Notes: generated from the letters alone by a model not told the origin. 64,000 nt of DNA from Bacteroidota bacterium (GCA_005882315.1 VBAR01000001.1:817736-881735); one strand, 5' to 3'. Counted from the first letter of the stretch, positions 7,690 to 15,703 are shown. Numbers and translations are program-made.

Positions 7690-10062
7690 TTATTTTTTAA
7701 AGAATTTTGTAAAGTCAAGTTTGTCTATTACTTTTTCAAGGAAAGATTTAGGTGGATGCTCTTCCTCGTAATAGCTGCCGTAACCATAGCCATAACCATA
7801 ACCGTAACGGCCATAACCATAATACCCGTAACCGGGTTTTACTTTAACATCATTGATAATGATGGATAGCTTAGGTAATTTATTCTCCCGATAAAATTCA
7901 TCAATAAGGGCAATTTGCTTTTTAAATGTATGCCCTTGTCTTACGAGATATAATGTACAGTCCGCAAATTTACCTAACGTCAATGCGTCACTCACCATAC
8001 CTGCAGGAGCTGTGTCAATTATTATTACATCAAATCGTTTTTTTAGCTCTGCAAAAAGAACGTCTACTCTCTCTCCTAATAAAAGTTCGGCTGGATTTGG
8101 AGGTATCGGGCCGCAAGCCAAAACATATAGATTTTCATACTCAGGGATCTTTACAAGCATTTCATCAAGATCCTCTGATTTGCCTACAAGAAAGTTGGTG
8201 ATACCACTGCGTTTGGGAAGACCTAAACCAGACATTACTTTCGGTTTGCGAATATCAAACTCCAGTACCACTGTTTTTTTTCCGGCCAGCGACAATACTG
8301 CACCCATATTTGTGCTTGCAAAAGATTTACCCTCTCCACTATAAGAGGAGGTAACCAGCAATACTTGTTTTTCTTTGTTTCCAAGAATATACTGCAGGTT
8401 TGACCGGATGATCCTGAACTGTTCAGCTACCATACTACGGGTAGCTTTACTAACAATTAGTGTATTGTCGGCATAAGAGTGGCCTAGCTCCCCAAGGATC
8501 GGGGCTGCGGTCACTTTTTCAACATCAAATCTTGTCGTCACTTTATCATTCAATACTTCCTTCATGAAGATAATGAGAGCCGGAATAGCAAGGCCGACGA
8601 GAATAGCCAACATCTGGATCGCTCTTCTGTTGGGTTTAACAGGTATGGAACTTGCAAATGAATTTTCAACTACTTGTGAGTTTGAAATAGTGGAAGCCCT
8701 TGAAATTGCTGTTTGTTCTCTTTTTTCCAATAATAAATTAAACAAAGCCTGCTTACCATCTACCTGGCGTTTTATTTCAAAGTAACCCCGGGTCTTAACA
8801 GGTAAAAGTTTCAATTGAGCTTCTGTACTCTGGTTGCTTCGGTGCAGCTCACTAATATTTCTGCTTATTGATGATTTAATATTGGATATATTCTCAATTA
8901 ATCTACTTTTTAAAAGTTTGATCTTTTCTTCTACTTCGGAATAAATTGGGTTACCTGCCGGTATATTTTCTTTTATATAAGCCTCACGTTCTACCTGGAG
9001 TTTATTATAGCCACCGATGAGTTCTTCTAAGGTCAGATCATCGATTGTTAATGAAGAAGGCACTTTACTATATTCATTTTCCGGATCCTTCAGATAACCC
9101 GAGATCTGGTCCAGTGTCATTGCCTGGAGCTGAAACTCCCCAACCTGTTTATCAGTTTCTTGTATTTTTTCAAAATATCCGCCTGACTGATCTTCTATAT
9201 CGATGATATTATTTCTCTCCATATAATCCAGCATCAGTTTTTGTACACTGTCCAGTTGGTGTGAAAGAAGATCAATACGACCATCAATAAAATCCAGCAT
9301 CTGGTCAGAGGTCTTATTTTTCACTTCTTTGGTATAATTGCTGTATTCTTCCATCAGGCTATTAATGATATCAGCCCCCATCTGGGAACTCGTCGTCAGC
9401 ATAGAGATATTAATGATCCCGGTTCCCGCAGATTTCGGAACTACCTGCAATAAGCCAGCGACGACGGCAGCAGCTGAGTAGGTGGAGTGATAAGTAACAT
9501 AATATTCCTTTCCTAAAGATCTTGTTTTTTTATTTAGCCGGAAAATACCGTATTGATTTTTGAAAAGTTGTCCAAACTTTATCTGGACATTATCACTTTT
9601 GAAAGTTTCATTATCAAGGATTCTGATCTTAAGTGTAAAAGAACGGTTAGAATCTAACATATTTATTGCTTCCAGTACAAAAGGATTGGCTTTATAAATA
9701 TTCTGATCCTTGATCTTTCCTTTTGCAAAATAGGTGTACTGGAGGTTAAGTTTTTTTATAACCCTTGATATTAATGGCTTTGATTTTAATATTTCAACTT
9801 CGCTTTGAATATTCTGTACCCGTGAGCTGGAAAATATATCATCAAATTTATCAGTACGGGCACCCTGACTTTCGCTTTTTATCAGCAATGTACCGCTTAC
9901 ATTATAAATGGGTGTTGAATAACGGAGATACAAATAGGCGCCCAGCAATGAAATGGATATGGAAATTACTATCCACGGCAAAAAACGGATGTATTTAAAA
10001 AACAAATCTCTTACACTCAGGTTCCACATCTCACTCTTAGGATTGTTACTCTGTTCTTGCAT
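7690..10062 (-). CDS. polysaccharide co-polymerase with BY-kinase domain (Wzc/GumC-like)
   Basis: A 790-residue inner-membrane protein controlling chain length and export. An N-terminal Wzz domain with a membrane segment (about residues 28-50) is followed by a long periplasmic coiled-coil region. A second membrane segment (about 480-500, after a Pro-rich PVKPNRRA) leads to a cytoplasmic tyrosine kinase with Walker A SSYSGEGKS (about 570-578), Walker A' VVLEFDIRKPK and Walker B VIIIDTAP. The C-terminal tail has 11 tyrosines in about 22 residues, in a Gly-Tyr pattern, then an acidic EEE patch. This is the autophosphorylation cluster of BY-kinases. It lies directly downstream of the Wza-like gene (25 bp). 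The cognate phosphatase is not in view. Confidence 0.93.
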   Translation of the reverse strand: MQEQSNNPKSEMWNLSVRDLFFKYIRFLPWIVISISISLLGAYLYLRYSTPIYNVSGTLLIKSESQGARTDKFDDIFSSSRVQNIQSEVEILKSKPLISRVIKKLNLQYTYFAKGKIKDQNIYKANPFVLEAINMLDSNRSFTLKIRILDNETFKSDNVQIKFGQLFKNQYGIFRLNKKTRSLGKEYYVTYHSTYSAAAVVAGLLQVVPKSAGTGIINISMLTTSSQMGADIINSLMEEYSNYTKEVKNKTSDQMLDFIDGRIDLLSHQLDSVQKLMLDYMERNNIIDIEDQSGGYFEKIQETDKQVGEFQLQAMTLDQISGYLKDPENEYSKVPSSLTIDDLTLEELIGGYNKLQVEREAYIKENIPAGNPIYSEVEEKIKLLKSRLIENISNIKSSISRNISELHRSNQSTEAQLKLLPVKTRGYFEIKRQVDGKQALFNLLLEKREQTAISRASTISNSQVVENSFASSIPVKPNRRAIQMLAILVGLAIPALIIFMKEVLNDKVTTRFDVEKVTAAPILGELGHSYADNTLIVSKATRSMVAEQFRIIRSNLQYILGNKEKQVLLVTSSYSGEGKSFASTNMGAVLSLAGKKTVVLEFDIRKPKVMSGLGLPKRSGITNFLVGKSEDLDEMLVKIPEYENLYVLACGPIPPNPAELLLGERVDVLFAELKKRFDVIIIDTAPAGMVSDALTLGKFADCTLYLVRQGHTFKKQIALIDEFYRENKLPKLSIIINDVKVKPGYGYYGYGRYGYGYGYGYGSYYEEEHPPKSFLEKVIDKLDFTKFFKK
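7774..7833 (-). repeat. hexamer-like tandem repeat encoding the Gly-Tyr tail of the Wzc-like kinase
   Basis: On the plus strand the bases read as near-perfect tandem units of the type CCATAA/CCGTAA, encoding alternating Gly and Tyr. Such short in-frame units could gain or lose copies by slippage and so change the number of phosphorylatable tyrosines without breaking the frame. The repeat is visible directly; variability is inferred. Confidence 0.7.
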
Positions 10063-10087
10063 TGTTTCGGGTAATAAGATTTAGACC

Positions 10088-10852
10088 TTATTTGAAGAGT
10101 TCATAAAGCAGTGCCGCCGTAGTTATAAGACTTAATGTAAATCCGATCTTCTGCATGGCAAGGTTTTGATCTGCTTGTTTTGATTTTTGTTTGGTGGCTT
10201 GTACAATTATTACATCATTCGGTTGTAAATTGTAATAAGGTGATAGAAAAAGACTGTCAGAAGAAAGGTCTACATGACCTACTTCGATCTCATTCGGAGT
10301 TTCTCTCAGGATTCTCACTTCATCTTTTTTTCCAAAATCGTTAATACCTCCTGCAAGGCCTATTGCTTCCAGGATCGTCACTTTTTCTGCCGGGATGTTT
10401 AACACACCCTCGTGGCCTACCTGGCCAAGTACTGTAACCTTATAATTTAAAAACCGGATAATAACTGAAGGACTTGTCAGCAGATCGGGTTCTGGGTCTG
10501 TTAGCTTTTTCTTTATCTCGTCTGCTAACTGGATCTTGGTAAGTCCATCGACATGAATAGTACCCAACCTTGGATATTCAATATTACCATTAACATCTAC
10601 AAGAAACCCGGGATTTTGAGCTGCCACGGGTAAATTATAGGGCTCATCAGCCTTTGGGTTAGTACTGAGACTATAGATATTGATGGATAGTAGATCGCCT
10701 TTTTGAATTTTGAATTCCGGGAATTTATAGGTCTTCTTAATTGTTGTATCCGAATACCTGTCCGCATAATCGGGTGGTAATTTTTTTTGAGAGCCGCATG
10801 AAAGTAAGAATTGTGCAACTGGTAACAATAAAAGTAGGCGTTGGAATTTCAT
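10088..10852 (-). CDS. polysaccharide export lipoprotein (Wza/GumB-like)
   Basis: A 254-residue outer-membrane-directed lipoprotein. The N-terminus is a lipoprotein signal ending in LLSC (Cys19). A Poly_export domain follows (about residues 45-130, FKIQKGDLLSINIYS and NGNIEYPRLGTIHVDGLT). Then come SLBB-type segments (VTVLGQVGHEGVLNIPAEKVTILEA, in part) and a C-terminal hydrophobic helix. With the adjacent Wzc-like protein it would form the trans-envelope export channel. The protein is shorter than E. coli Wza, as is usual in Bacteroidota. It follows the UpxY-like gene by 48 bp in the same direction. Confidence 0.92.
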   Translation of the reverse strand: MKFQRLLLLLPVAQFLLSCGSQKKLPPDYADRYSDTTIKKTYKFPEFKIQKGDLLSINIYSLSTNPKADEPYNLPVAAQNPGFLVDVNGNIEYPRLGTIHVDGLTKIQLADEIKKKLTDPEPDLLTSPSVIIRFLNYKVTVLGQVGHEGVLNIPAEKVTILEAIGLAGGINDFGKKDEVRILRETPNEIEVGHVDLSSDSLFLSPYYNLQPNDVIIVQATKQKSKQADQNLAMQKIGFTLSLITTAALLYELFK

Positions 10853-10900
10853 TGATACGATATATTAAAGATGGCAGCCGTTAAAGCTGTGATGGTTTTT

Positions 10901-11404
10901 TCATTTTGAGTGCGCCGAAGTTAATTTAGTTCTATCAATATGGGCAATTAAAATATACCCAAGACTATCGATAGCAACTTTGGCAATTTTGGAATGCAAA
11001 GCAATGATCTTTCCCTGCTGATCCATTAGCGGCCCACCGGTGATCACCACCCGTTGATTTATCTTTAGATCCATGGGCTGCACTTCTACATTTTCATACT
11101 CATCCAAAAAACGTCTGATGGCATTTATCTCTTTTTCTTTTATGACTGCCGGCTTTCCATCCCAGTACACAAAATTGATAACTCCACTTGTCATTCGCAC
11201 AGAAGTACGATCGAGTTCATTTACTTTCACAAAAACATAAGATTTAAAGAGTGGTTCTTCTACGGTTTTTATCCTGTCACTCCATTTTCTCCTTATCTTA
11301 TTTAAAGGGCAATAGCTCTCTACACCTTTTTCCTGTAAAAGTTTATTTACTTTTTTTTCCCAACGGGGTTTAGTGTAAACAGCGAGCCATTTAGGATTTG
11401 CCAT
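10901..11404 (-). CDS. NusG-family transcription antiterminator (UpxY/RfaH-like)
   Basis: A 167-residue NusG paralogue. The NGN domain (LAVYTKPRWEKKVNKLLQEK, about residues 7-26, through the Pro-rich middle) precedes a KOW domain (INQRVVITGGPLMDQQGKI). Paralogues of this kind at the head of polysaccharide operons in Bacteroidota (UpxY) bind RNA polymerase early and prevent premature termination in the long operon. It lies directly upstream of the export genes. Its own 5' leader carries three palindromes (11455-11524). No UpxZ-like anti-antiterminator is seen next to it. Confidence 0.9.
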   Translation of the reverse strand: MANPKWLAVYTKPRWEKKVNKLLQEKGVESYCPLNKIRRKWSDRIKTVEEPLFKSYVFVKVNELDRTSVRMTSGVINFVYWDGKPAVIKEKEINAIRRFLDEYENVEVQPMDLKINQRVVITGGPLMDQQGKIIALHSKIAKVAIDSLGYILIAHIDRTKLTSAHSK

Positions 11405-11454
11405 AAGAACTATTCGGGTAAAGCTTCGCCATCTCAGTTACACAGAGTTTTTTA

Positions 11455-11527
11455 GATAACTGGTTATCAATGGCATTGACTGAATCAAAAAACTGATGAA
11501 TGGTTCATCAATTTGCTTGCAAATATA
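11455..11527 (-). promoter_or_regulatory. leader of the antiterminator gene: three palindromes and a -7 box
   Basis: Three inverted repeats lie close together: GATAAC-TG-GTTATC (11455-11468), TGATGAA-TGG-TTCATCA (11494-11510) and ATTTGC-TT-GCAAAT (11511-11524). On the minus strand the last one overlaps TATATTTG (11527-11520), which matches the Bacteroidota -7 consensus TAnnTTTG. No matching -33 TTTG at the usual distance was found. Transcription would start near 11513, so the first two repeats would fold as hairpins in the RNA leader and the third would be an operator-like site at the promoter. Confidence 0.5.
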
Positions 11528-11596
11528 AGGGGAAATGTGAGTGAGGGATTTATGAAATTGCCGGATTCTGAGTGAATTATCCCCAGTCGTCAATAA

Positions 11597-12178
11597 CTAT
11601 GACTCGGCTTTTACAAGCTCATTTAATAACTTGTATTTCTTCCCTGTATCAGCACAAACCGCAATTCCTGAACTATCAAATTCAAGCGTTTTACCATTAT
11701 GATTCACCCAGCCAATTTGCTTTGCCGGGTTGCCAACGATCAATGAAAAATCGGGTACATTCTTAACAACAACTGAGCCAGCCCCGATCATGGCGTAAGC
11801 GCCAATTTCAATTCCACAAAGAATTGTTGCATTGGCTCCGATAGTTGCTCCCTGTTTTACCAGTGTTGTTTTGAATTCATTTTTTCTTTCTATAAAACTG
11901 CGGGGGTTAATGACGTTGGTGAATACGACCGATGGTCCGAGAAAAACATCTTTTTCAATGGTAACACCATTGTATACTGAAACATTGTTTTGAATTTTTA
12001 CCCCGCTACCTATGGAAACATTTCGGTCGATAAAAACATTCTGTCCTATAATGCAATTCTCACCTACAATAGAACCGGGCATTAAATGACTAAAATGCCA
12101 AACCTTTGTACCATTGCCTATATTAGCACCTTCATCGATCACAGAACTTGGGTGTATATAAATATTATCCGGGGTCAT
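11597..12178 (-). CDS. UDP-sugar N-acetyltransferase with hexapeptide repeats (WbpD/WlbB-like)
   Basis: A 193-residue left-handed beta-helix protein. Residues about 5-120 show repeated hexapeptides of the type [I/V]GxGxx (ANIGNGTKVWHFSHL, IGQNVFIDRNVSIGSG). A loop FTNVINPRS follows, as in WbpD/WlbB enzymes that N-acetylate UDP-3-amino-3-deoxy-glucuronic acid. The C-terminal GNPAKQIGWVNHNG is typical. It likely makes an acetamido sugar for the polymer. The partner aminotransferase and dehydrogenase are not in the window. It is the first gene seen of the minus-strand polysaccharide set, separated from the antiterminator by about 190 bp with its own promoter region. Confidence 0.88.
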   Translation of the reverse strand: MTPDNIYIHPSSVIDEGANIGNGTKVWHFSHLMPGSIVGENCIIGQNVFIDRNVSIGSGVKIQNNVSVYNGVTIEKDVFLGPSVVFTNVINPRSFIERKNEFKTTLVKQGATIGANATILCGIEIGAYAMIGAGSVVVKNVPDFSLIVGNPAKQIGWVNHNGKTLEFDSSGIAVCADTGKKYKLLNELVKAES

Positions 12179-12195
12179 GTTGCAAAAATGGTGAA

Positions 12196-12214
12196 TGTCG
12201 GCATTATGCCAACA
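12196..12214. promoter_or_regulatory. imperfect palindrome between divergent genes
   Basis: TGT-c-GGCAT-t-ATGCC-a-ACA lies in the 70-bp gap between the divergently transcribed acetyltransferase and the NagX-like gene. The arms match except for one c/a pair. It could be an operator serving both genes. No regulator is encoded next to it. Confidence 0.35.
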
Positions 12215-12248
12215 GGTTTTCCTACATTTAATTTATTAAACGACTGCT

Positions 12249-13496
12249 GTGAACCAACGCTACTATTCACTTGATGTATTCCGCGGGGCAACTGTTTGCC
12301 TGATGATATTGGTAAATAACCCGGGAAGTTGGGGACATATTTACCCACCACTGGAGCATGCTCCCTGGCATGGATTAACCCCTACTGACTTGGTTTTTCC
12401 TTTTTTTCTTTTTGCAGTGGGTAATGCATTGTCGTTTGTAATGCCAAGATTTGAAGCAGCCGGTGATGCCGTGTTCTGGAAAAAAATTATAAAAAGAACC
12501 TTACTTATTTTTTTGATCGGGTTGTTTTTAAACTGGTGGCCTTTTTCAAAATGGGAAGGTGGTGAGATCGTTTTCAGGTCATGGGTGGATGCAAAAAATC
12601 CTGGCAATGGTGTGAGAATCCTGGGTGTGCTGCAACGGATCGCTATCTGTTATTTTTTTGCATCAGTCATTATCTATTATCTGAAACTCCGCGGAGCATT
12701 TGTAACCGGGCTTATCCTGTTATTGCTGTATTGGGTGATCTGTTTTGTTGGAAATCCTTCAGATCCTTACAGCATTACAGGTTGGTATGGAAATACAATT
12801 GATAAAGCTATACTTCACATTGCACATATGTATAAAGGCGAAGGTGTGCCATTCGACCCCGAAGGATTATTGAGTACAATACCGGCCATTACCCAGGTGA
12901 TTATGGGTTTTATGGTGGGAGATTATATTCAGAAAAAAGCCCGCCCGCCCGCCCGGGCCGGTACGGACGGGGATGACCAAGCCCTGAATATCTTTGAAGA
13001 GAAGACGGTCGGACGGGGAAAAAGTTTTGAAATGCTTTCAAATTTATTTGTGGCAGGTATTGTTTTACTCGTTACCGGTTTTTGCTGGGATATGCTTTTC
13101 CCTATCAATAAAAAAATATGGACCAGCTCTTATGTAATTTATACAACCGGGCTTGGCATCATCACTATCGCAATGATGATCTATTTAATTGAGTTTAAAA
13201 ATTACAAGGGATGGCCCACCAAGTTTTTTGATGTATTTGGTAAAAATGCATTGTTTGTTTTTGCACTCAGCGCTTTTCTCCCAAAAGGTCTTGCACTGAT
13301 CCGGATTGAAAACGGGTTGAATGAAAAAGGGATAATGACCTATTACAACCCCTGGAACTGGCTTTATCAAAAAGTACTCGTGAACATTCCCGGTGATCCA
13401 AGAATTGGTTCATTACTCTATGCACTCTGTGTAATTACATTCATGTGGGCAATATGTTACTGGATGGATAAAAAGAAAATATATGTCAAGGTATAA
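12249..13496 (+). CDS. NagX/HGSNAT-like transmembrane acyltransferase (DUF5009 type)
   Basis: A 415-residue polytopic protein beginning with a GTG start. The sequence RYYSLDVFRGATVCLMILVNN and APWHGLTPTDLVFPFFLFAVGNAL are signatures of the family of heparan-alpha-glucosaminide N-acetyltransferase and bacterial NagX, which acetylate amino sugars across the membrane. About ten membrane helices are visible. Between residues about 230 and 257 there is an unusual hydrophilic, Arg/Pro/Gly-rich stretch encoded by GC-rich DNA (12940-13020), which looks like an in-frame insertion in a cytoplasmic or periplasmic loop. The gene is divergent from the polysaccharide locus and could modify or recycle its sugars, but this is only inferred from position. 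Confidence 0.85.
   Translation: MNQRYYSLDVFRGATVCLMILVNNPGSWGHIYPPLEHAPWHGLTPTDLVFPFFLFAVGNALSFVMPRFEAAGDAVFWKKIIKRTLLIFLIGLFLNWWPFSKWEGGEIVFRSWVDAKNPGNGVRILGVLQRIAICYFFASVIIYYLKLRGAFVTGLILLLLYWVICFVGNPSDPYSITGWYGNTIDKAILHIAHMYKGEGVPFDPEGLLSTIPAITQVIMGFMVGDYIQKKARPPARAGTDGDDQALNIFEEKTVGRGKSFEMLSNLFVAGIVLLVTGFCWDMLFPINKKIWTSSYVIYTTGLGIITIAMMIYLIEFKNYKGWPTKFFDVFGKNALFVFALSAFLPKGLALIRIENGLNEKGIMTYYNPWNWLYQKVLVNIPGDPRIGSLLYALCVITFMWAICYWMDKKKIYVKV
12940..13020 (+). repeat. GC-rich in-frame insert with a 10-bp direct repeat
   Basis: About 80 bp inside the NagX-like gene are far richer in G+C than the surrounding gene. The insert begins with three copies of CCCG-type units (CCCGCCCGCCCG) and contains CGGACGGGGA twice (12964-12973 and 13010-13019). 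Flanking residues GDYIQKK and KSFEMLSNLF would join naturally without it. It may be a small mobile palindromic or REP-like element that kept the frame. Confidence 0.5.
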
Positions 13497-13601
13497 TCTC
13501 TTTAGAAATCTTCTCAAAAAATTTTGATGTGTAATTCGTTGTTTTTCAACTATTTATTCTACCAAACTAAGTAGCATTTTATTTTCAGGCATTTCGCTGG
13601 C

Positions 13602-13817
13602 ATGAAAATTGAAAATCATGAACATAACAAAATCAGGTTTATGAAAAAGAATTTTCAAAAGATGCTTAATAGTGCATTAAAAAAATATAAACATTACCAT
13701 AGACAAATTAAAAAACTGAACCTATCTTCTATTAAAGAAGATTTTGTGATCACGGAACAAGAAGAAAGAGAAGGCGGTTTTTTTGGAAGTAATAATTATA
13801 AAATAGTTACTACATAA
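13602..13817 (+). CDS. small basic hypothetical protein
   Basis: A possible 71-residue protein, Lys-rich in its first two thirds (MKKNFQKMLNSALKKYKHYHRQIKKLN), ending in an acidic patch and GGFFGSNNYKIVTT. An internal ATG at 13641 may be the true start, giving 58 residues. A clear intrinsic terminator follows 30 bp after the stop, which supports a real transcript. No family is recognised. The Gly-Gly in the tail recalls leader peptides of secreted peptides, but nothing nearby encodes a peptide exporter, so no function is proposed. Confidence 0.45.
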   Translation: MKIENHEHNKIRFMKKNFQKMLNSALKKYKHYHRQIKKLNLSSIKEDFVITEQEEREGGFFGSNNYKIVTT

Positions 13818-13849
13818 GAATTCCTCATAAGCAGTTAGTTTTGGTGCGA

Positions 13850-13875
13850 CCTCTGTTTCTACAGAGGTTTTCTTG
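13850..13875 (+). terminator. intrinsic terminator
   Basis: CCTCTGT (13850-13856), a TTCT loop, ACAGAGG (13861-13867), then TTTTCTTG. A strong stem followed by a T-rich tail, placed after the small ORF and before the META-domain lipoprotein. Confidence 0.8.
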
Positions 13876-13959
13876 TTTCGGGACTTTAACATTCTTATAA
13901 ATAAAATACTATGCACTTAGGAGGTGAAATGCATCTTTAAAGAAACAAAACAAACAATA

Positions 13960-14376
13960 ATGAAACTTACATTTCTATTTTGCATTGCAGCTATCTTATT
14001 TGCTTCATGTACCTCATCTAAAAAAACGCAGGCAGAAACTATGCCTTTATATAATACCAAATGGCTATTAAAGAAGATTTATACCGGGGATAATATAGAA
14101 AATGTACAAACAAAAGCTTTTATAAAATTTGACAAGGAGAAAAGCAGCGCCGGCGGAAATGGTAGTTGCAATAATTTTGGAAGTACCGCTTCTGTATCTG
14201 GAAGTGATATAAATTTTAAAAATGTTTTCTCAACGAAGATGTATTGTGAAGAAGTCCAAAAAACAGAAAATAGTTTTTTAGGCAGCTTGGAAAAGGTTAA
14301 TCGTTTTGAGGTAAAAGGCAAAACATTACTTCTTTATCATGATAAAGAAATACTAGTAGAATTTTTAGCTGAATAA
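13960..14376 (+). CDS. META-domain lipoprotein (HslJ-like)
   Basis: A 138-residue lipoprotein; the ATG at 13960 is chosen because it gives a proper lipoprotein signal ending LFASC (Cys17). An upstream ATG at 13924 would only add a charged extension. The mature part matches META/HslJ domains: NTKWLLKKIYTG, FIKFDKEKSSAGGNGSCNNFGSTASV (in part), MYCEEVQKTENSFLGSLEKVNRFEV, ending in LLYHDKEILVEF. In E. coli HslJ is linked to heat shock and novobiocin resistance, but the biochemical role is unclear. It stands alone with a terminator upstream. Confidence 0.85.
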   Translation: MKLTFLFCIAAILFASCTSSKKTQAETMPLYNTKWLLKKIYTGDNIENVQTKAFIKFDKEKSSAGGNGSCNNFGSTASVSGSDINFKNVFSTKMYCEEVQKTENSFLGSLEKVNRFEVKGKTLLLYHDKEILVEFLAE

Positions 14377-14421
14377 TCTAATGCTGCCAAATTTTTGGAA
14401 AGAAATTTTAAAAAATAATTT

Positions 14422-15531
14422 TCAGAACATTTTTATTTGACCCCCGGGTCTTCTGAAAATACTTCTATCCAAACTCCACTCTTCCGCATTCATGCCATAC
14501 AACTTTCCATATTTTTTATACTGCTGAGCAACCATTTGTGCAATAGGCCCTTCGCCACGCATACGTACACCCCAGCGGGTATCGTTCACTTTTCCATCAT
14601 GGCTATGTTCTATATGATGCCAGACTTTATCTGCCCTATCTGGAAAATTTTTGTATAGCCAATCATGAAATAAAAATTTTATAGCACCATTCAATCGAAT
14701 GAATGTGTATGCAGTGAACGTTGCCCCGTTATCTTTCGCTTCTTTCATGATCCGCTGCATTTCATGTTCATTCAATCCTGGTATCATTGGCCCCATCATA
14801 ATTCCCATTCTTACCCCCGCTGAACTTAATTCATTAATTACTTTCAGTTTTTGTTTGGCTGTTGTTGTTCGGGGTTCCATCACTCGTCTTAAGTCTTCAT
14901 TAAAAGATGTAATAGAAACCATGGCTGAAACAATTTTCTTCTTTGCCATTTCCTGCAACACATCTTTATCTTTTAGTATCCATGAATTTTTTGTAAGAAT
15001 ACCAACGGGCTGATTGAATTCATTACATACTTCAAGCAAACCTCTTGTTAATCGATAAGTTTGTTCAGCGGGTTGATAACAATCTGTATTCCCACTCAAC
15101 ATGATCGGCGTGGCATCCCAGTTTTTATGCATCAGGAATTTTCTGAGTAACTGTGGCGCATTTTTCTTTACAATTATCTTTCTTTCAAAATCCAATCCAG
15201 CACTATAACCCCAGTACTCATGTACATTTCTTGCATAACAATAAATACAACCGTGTTCACATCCGGCATAAGGATTCATGCTGTAACTCATTCCCACATC
15301 CGGGCTTTCTACCTTGTTTACGATCGTTTTGCTTTCCTGTTCCAGGTATTGCGTCGGCACATTCGATTCTTCCCAGTCATCAATCCCTTCAATATGCTCT
15401 CTTGTACTTTCATTTTTCAGGAATTTATTTTTAGTATTGATCTGCGCTCCTCTTCCTTGCAGATAAGTTTGGTTCTCGTCCTGCTGTTTCACTGCCACTT
15501 TAAAATGGTCTTGTTTCAATTTCTCTGACAT
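14422..15531 (-). CDS. PA0069-family radical SAM protein (SplB-like)
   Basis: A 369-residue protein from the ATG at 15531; a longer frame to 15597 adds a Phe-rich stretch unlike the family. The radical SAM cluster motif is C-EHG-C-IY-C (in YAGCEHGCIYCYARN). NPYAGCEHGC and the later GILTKNSWILKDKDVLQEMA are typical of the PA0069/SplB-related group. The substrate is unknown. It lies in a block of nucleic-acid genes (2H phosphoesterase, umuDC), which suggests a role in DNA or RNA damage, though only by association. A long inverted repeat (15566-15662) occupies the gap upstream. Confidence 0.85.
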   Translation of the reverse strand: MSEKLKQDHFKVAVKQQDENQTYLQGRGAQINTKNKFLKNESTREHIEGIDDWEESNVPTQYLEQESKTIVNKVESPDVGMSYSMNPYAGCEHGCIYCYARNVHEYWGYSAGLDFERKIIVKKNAPQLLRKFLMHKNWDATPIMLSGNTDCYQPAEQTYRLTRGLLEVCNEFNQPVGILTKNSWILKDKDVLQEMAKKKIVSAMVSITSFNEDLRRVMEPRTTTAKQKLKVINELSSAGVRMGIMMGPMIPGLNEHEMQRIMKEAKDNGATFTAYTFIRLNGAIKFLFHDWLYKNFPDRADKVWHHIEHSHDGKVNDTRWGVRMRGEGPIAQMVAQQYKKYGKLYGMNAEEWSLDRSIFRRPGGQIKMF

Positions 15532-15565
15532 ATGATTTGTTGGTTTTAGTTTATAAAAAACAAAA

Positions 15566-15662
15566 AAGGAGAATAAAGAGTTTTGTTTCTCTCTCACATA
15601 ACCGACGCCAGGATTCTAAGCCCTGGCATGATTTCACACATCACTTACTCTTTATTCTCCTT
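15566..15662 (-). repeat. composite inverted repeat: 16-bp outer stem with nested hairpin
   Basis: AAGGAGAATAAAGAGT (15566-15581) and ACTCTTTATTCTCCTT (15647-15662) are perfect inverted copies. Between them lies a second hairpin, GCCAGG (15607-15612) with CCTGGC (15622-15627). Read on the minus strand the outer stem is followed by TTTTTTGTTTTTT, so it could act as a terminator after the 2H phosphoesterase gene. The 65-bp loop with its own hairpin is unusual for a terminator and suggests a small mobile or REP-like unit. Confidence 0.7.
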
Positions 15663-15703
15663 ACTCACATTCCCCATCCCACTATATTGTTTCGGATAAG
15701 TCT

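Noticed and set aside
7768-7833. CRISPR-like or satellite array
   Set aside because: The units are hexamers within a coding frame for Gly-Tyr; there are no spacers or long repeats.
13722-13916. Minus-strand ORF overlapping the small basic ORF
   Set aside because: It runs through a terminator stem and has no family character.
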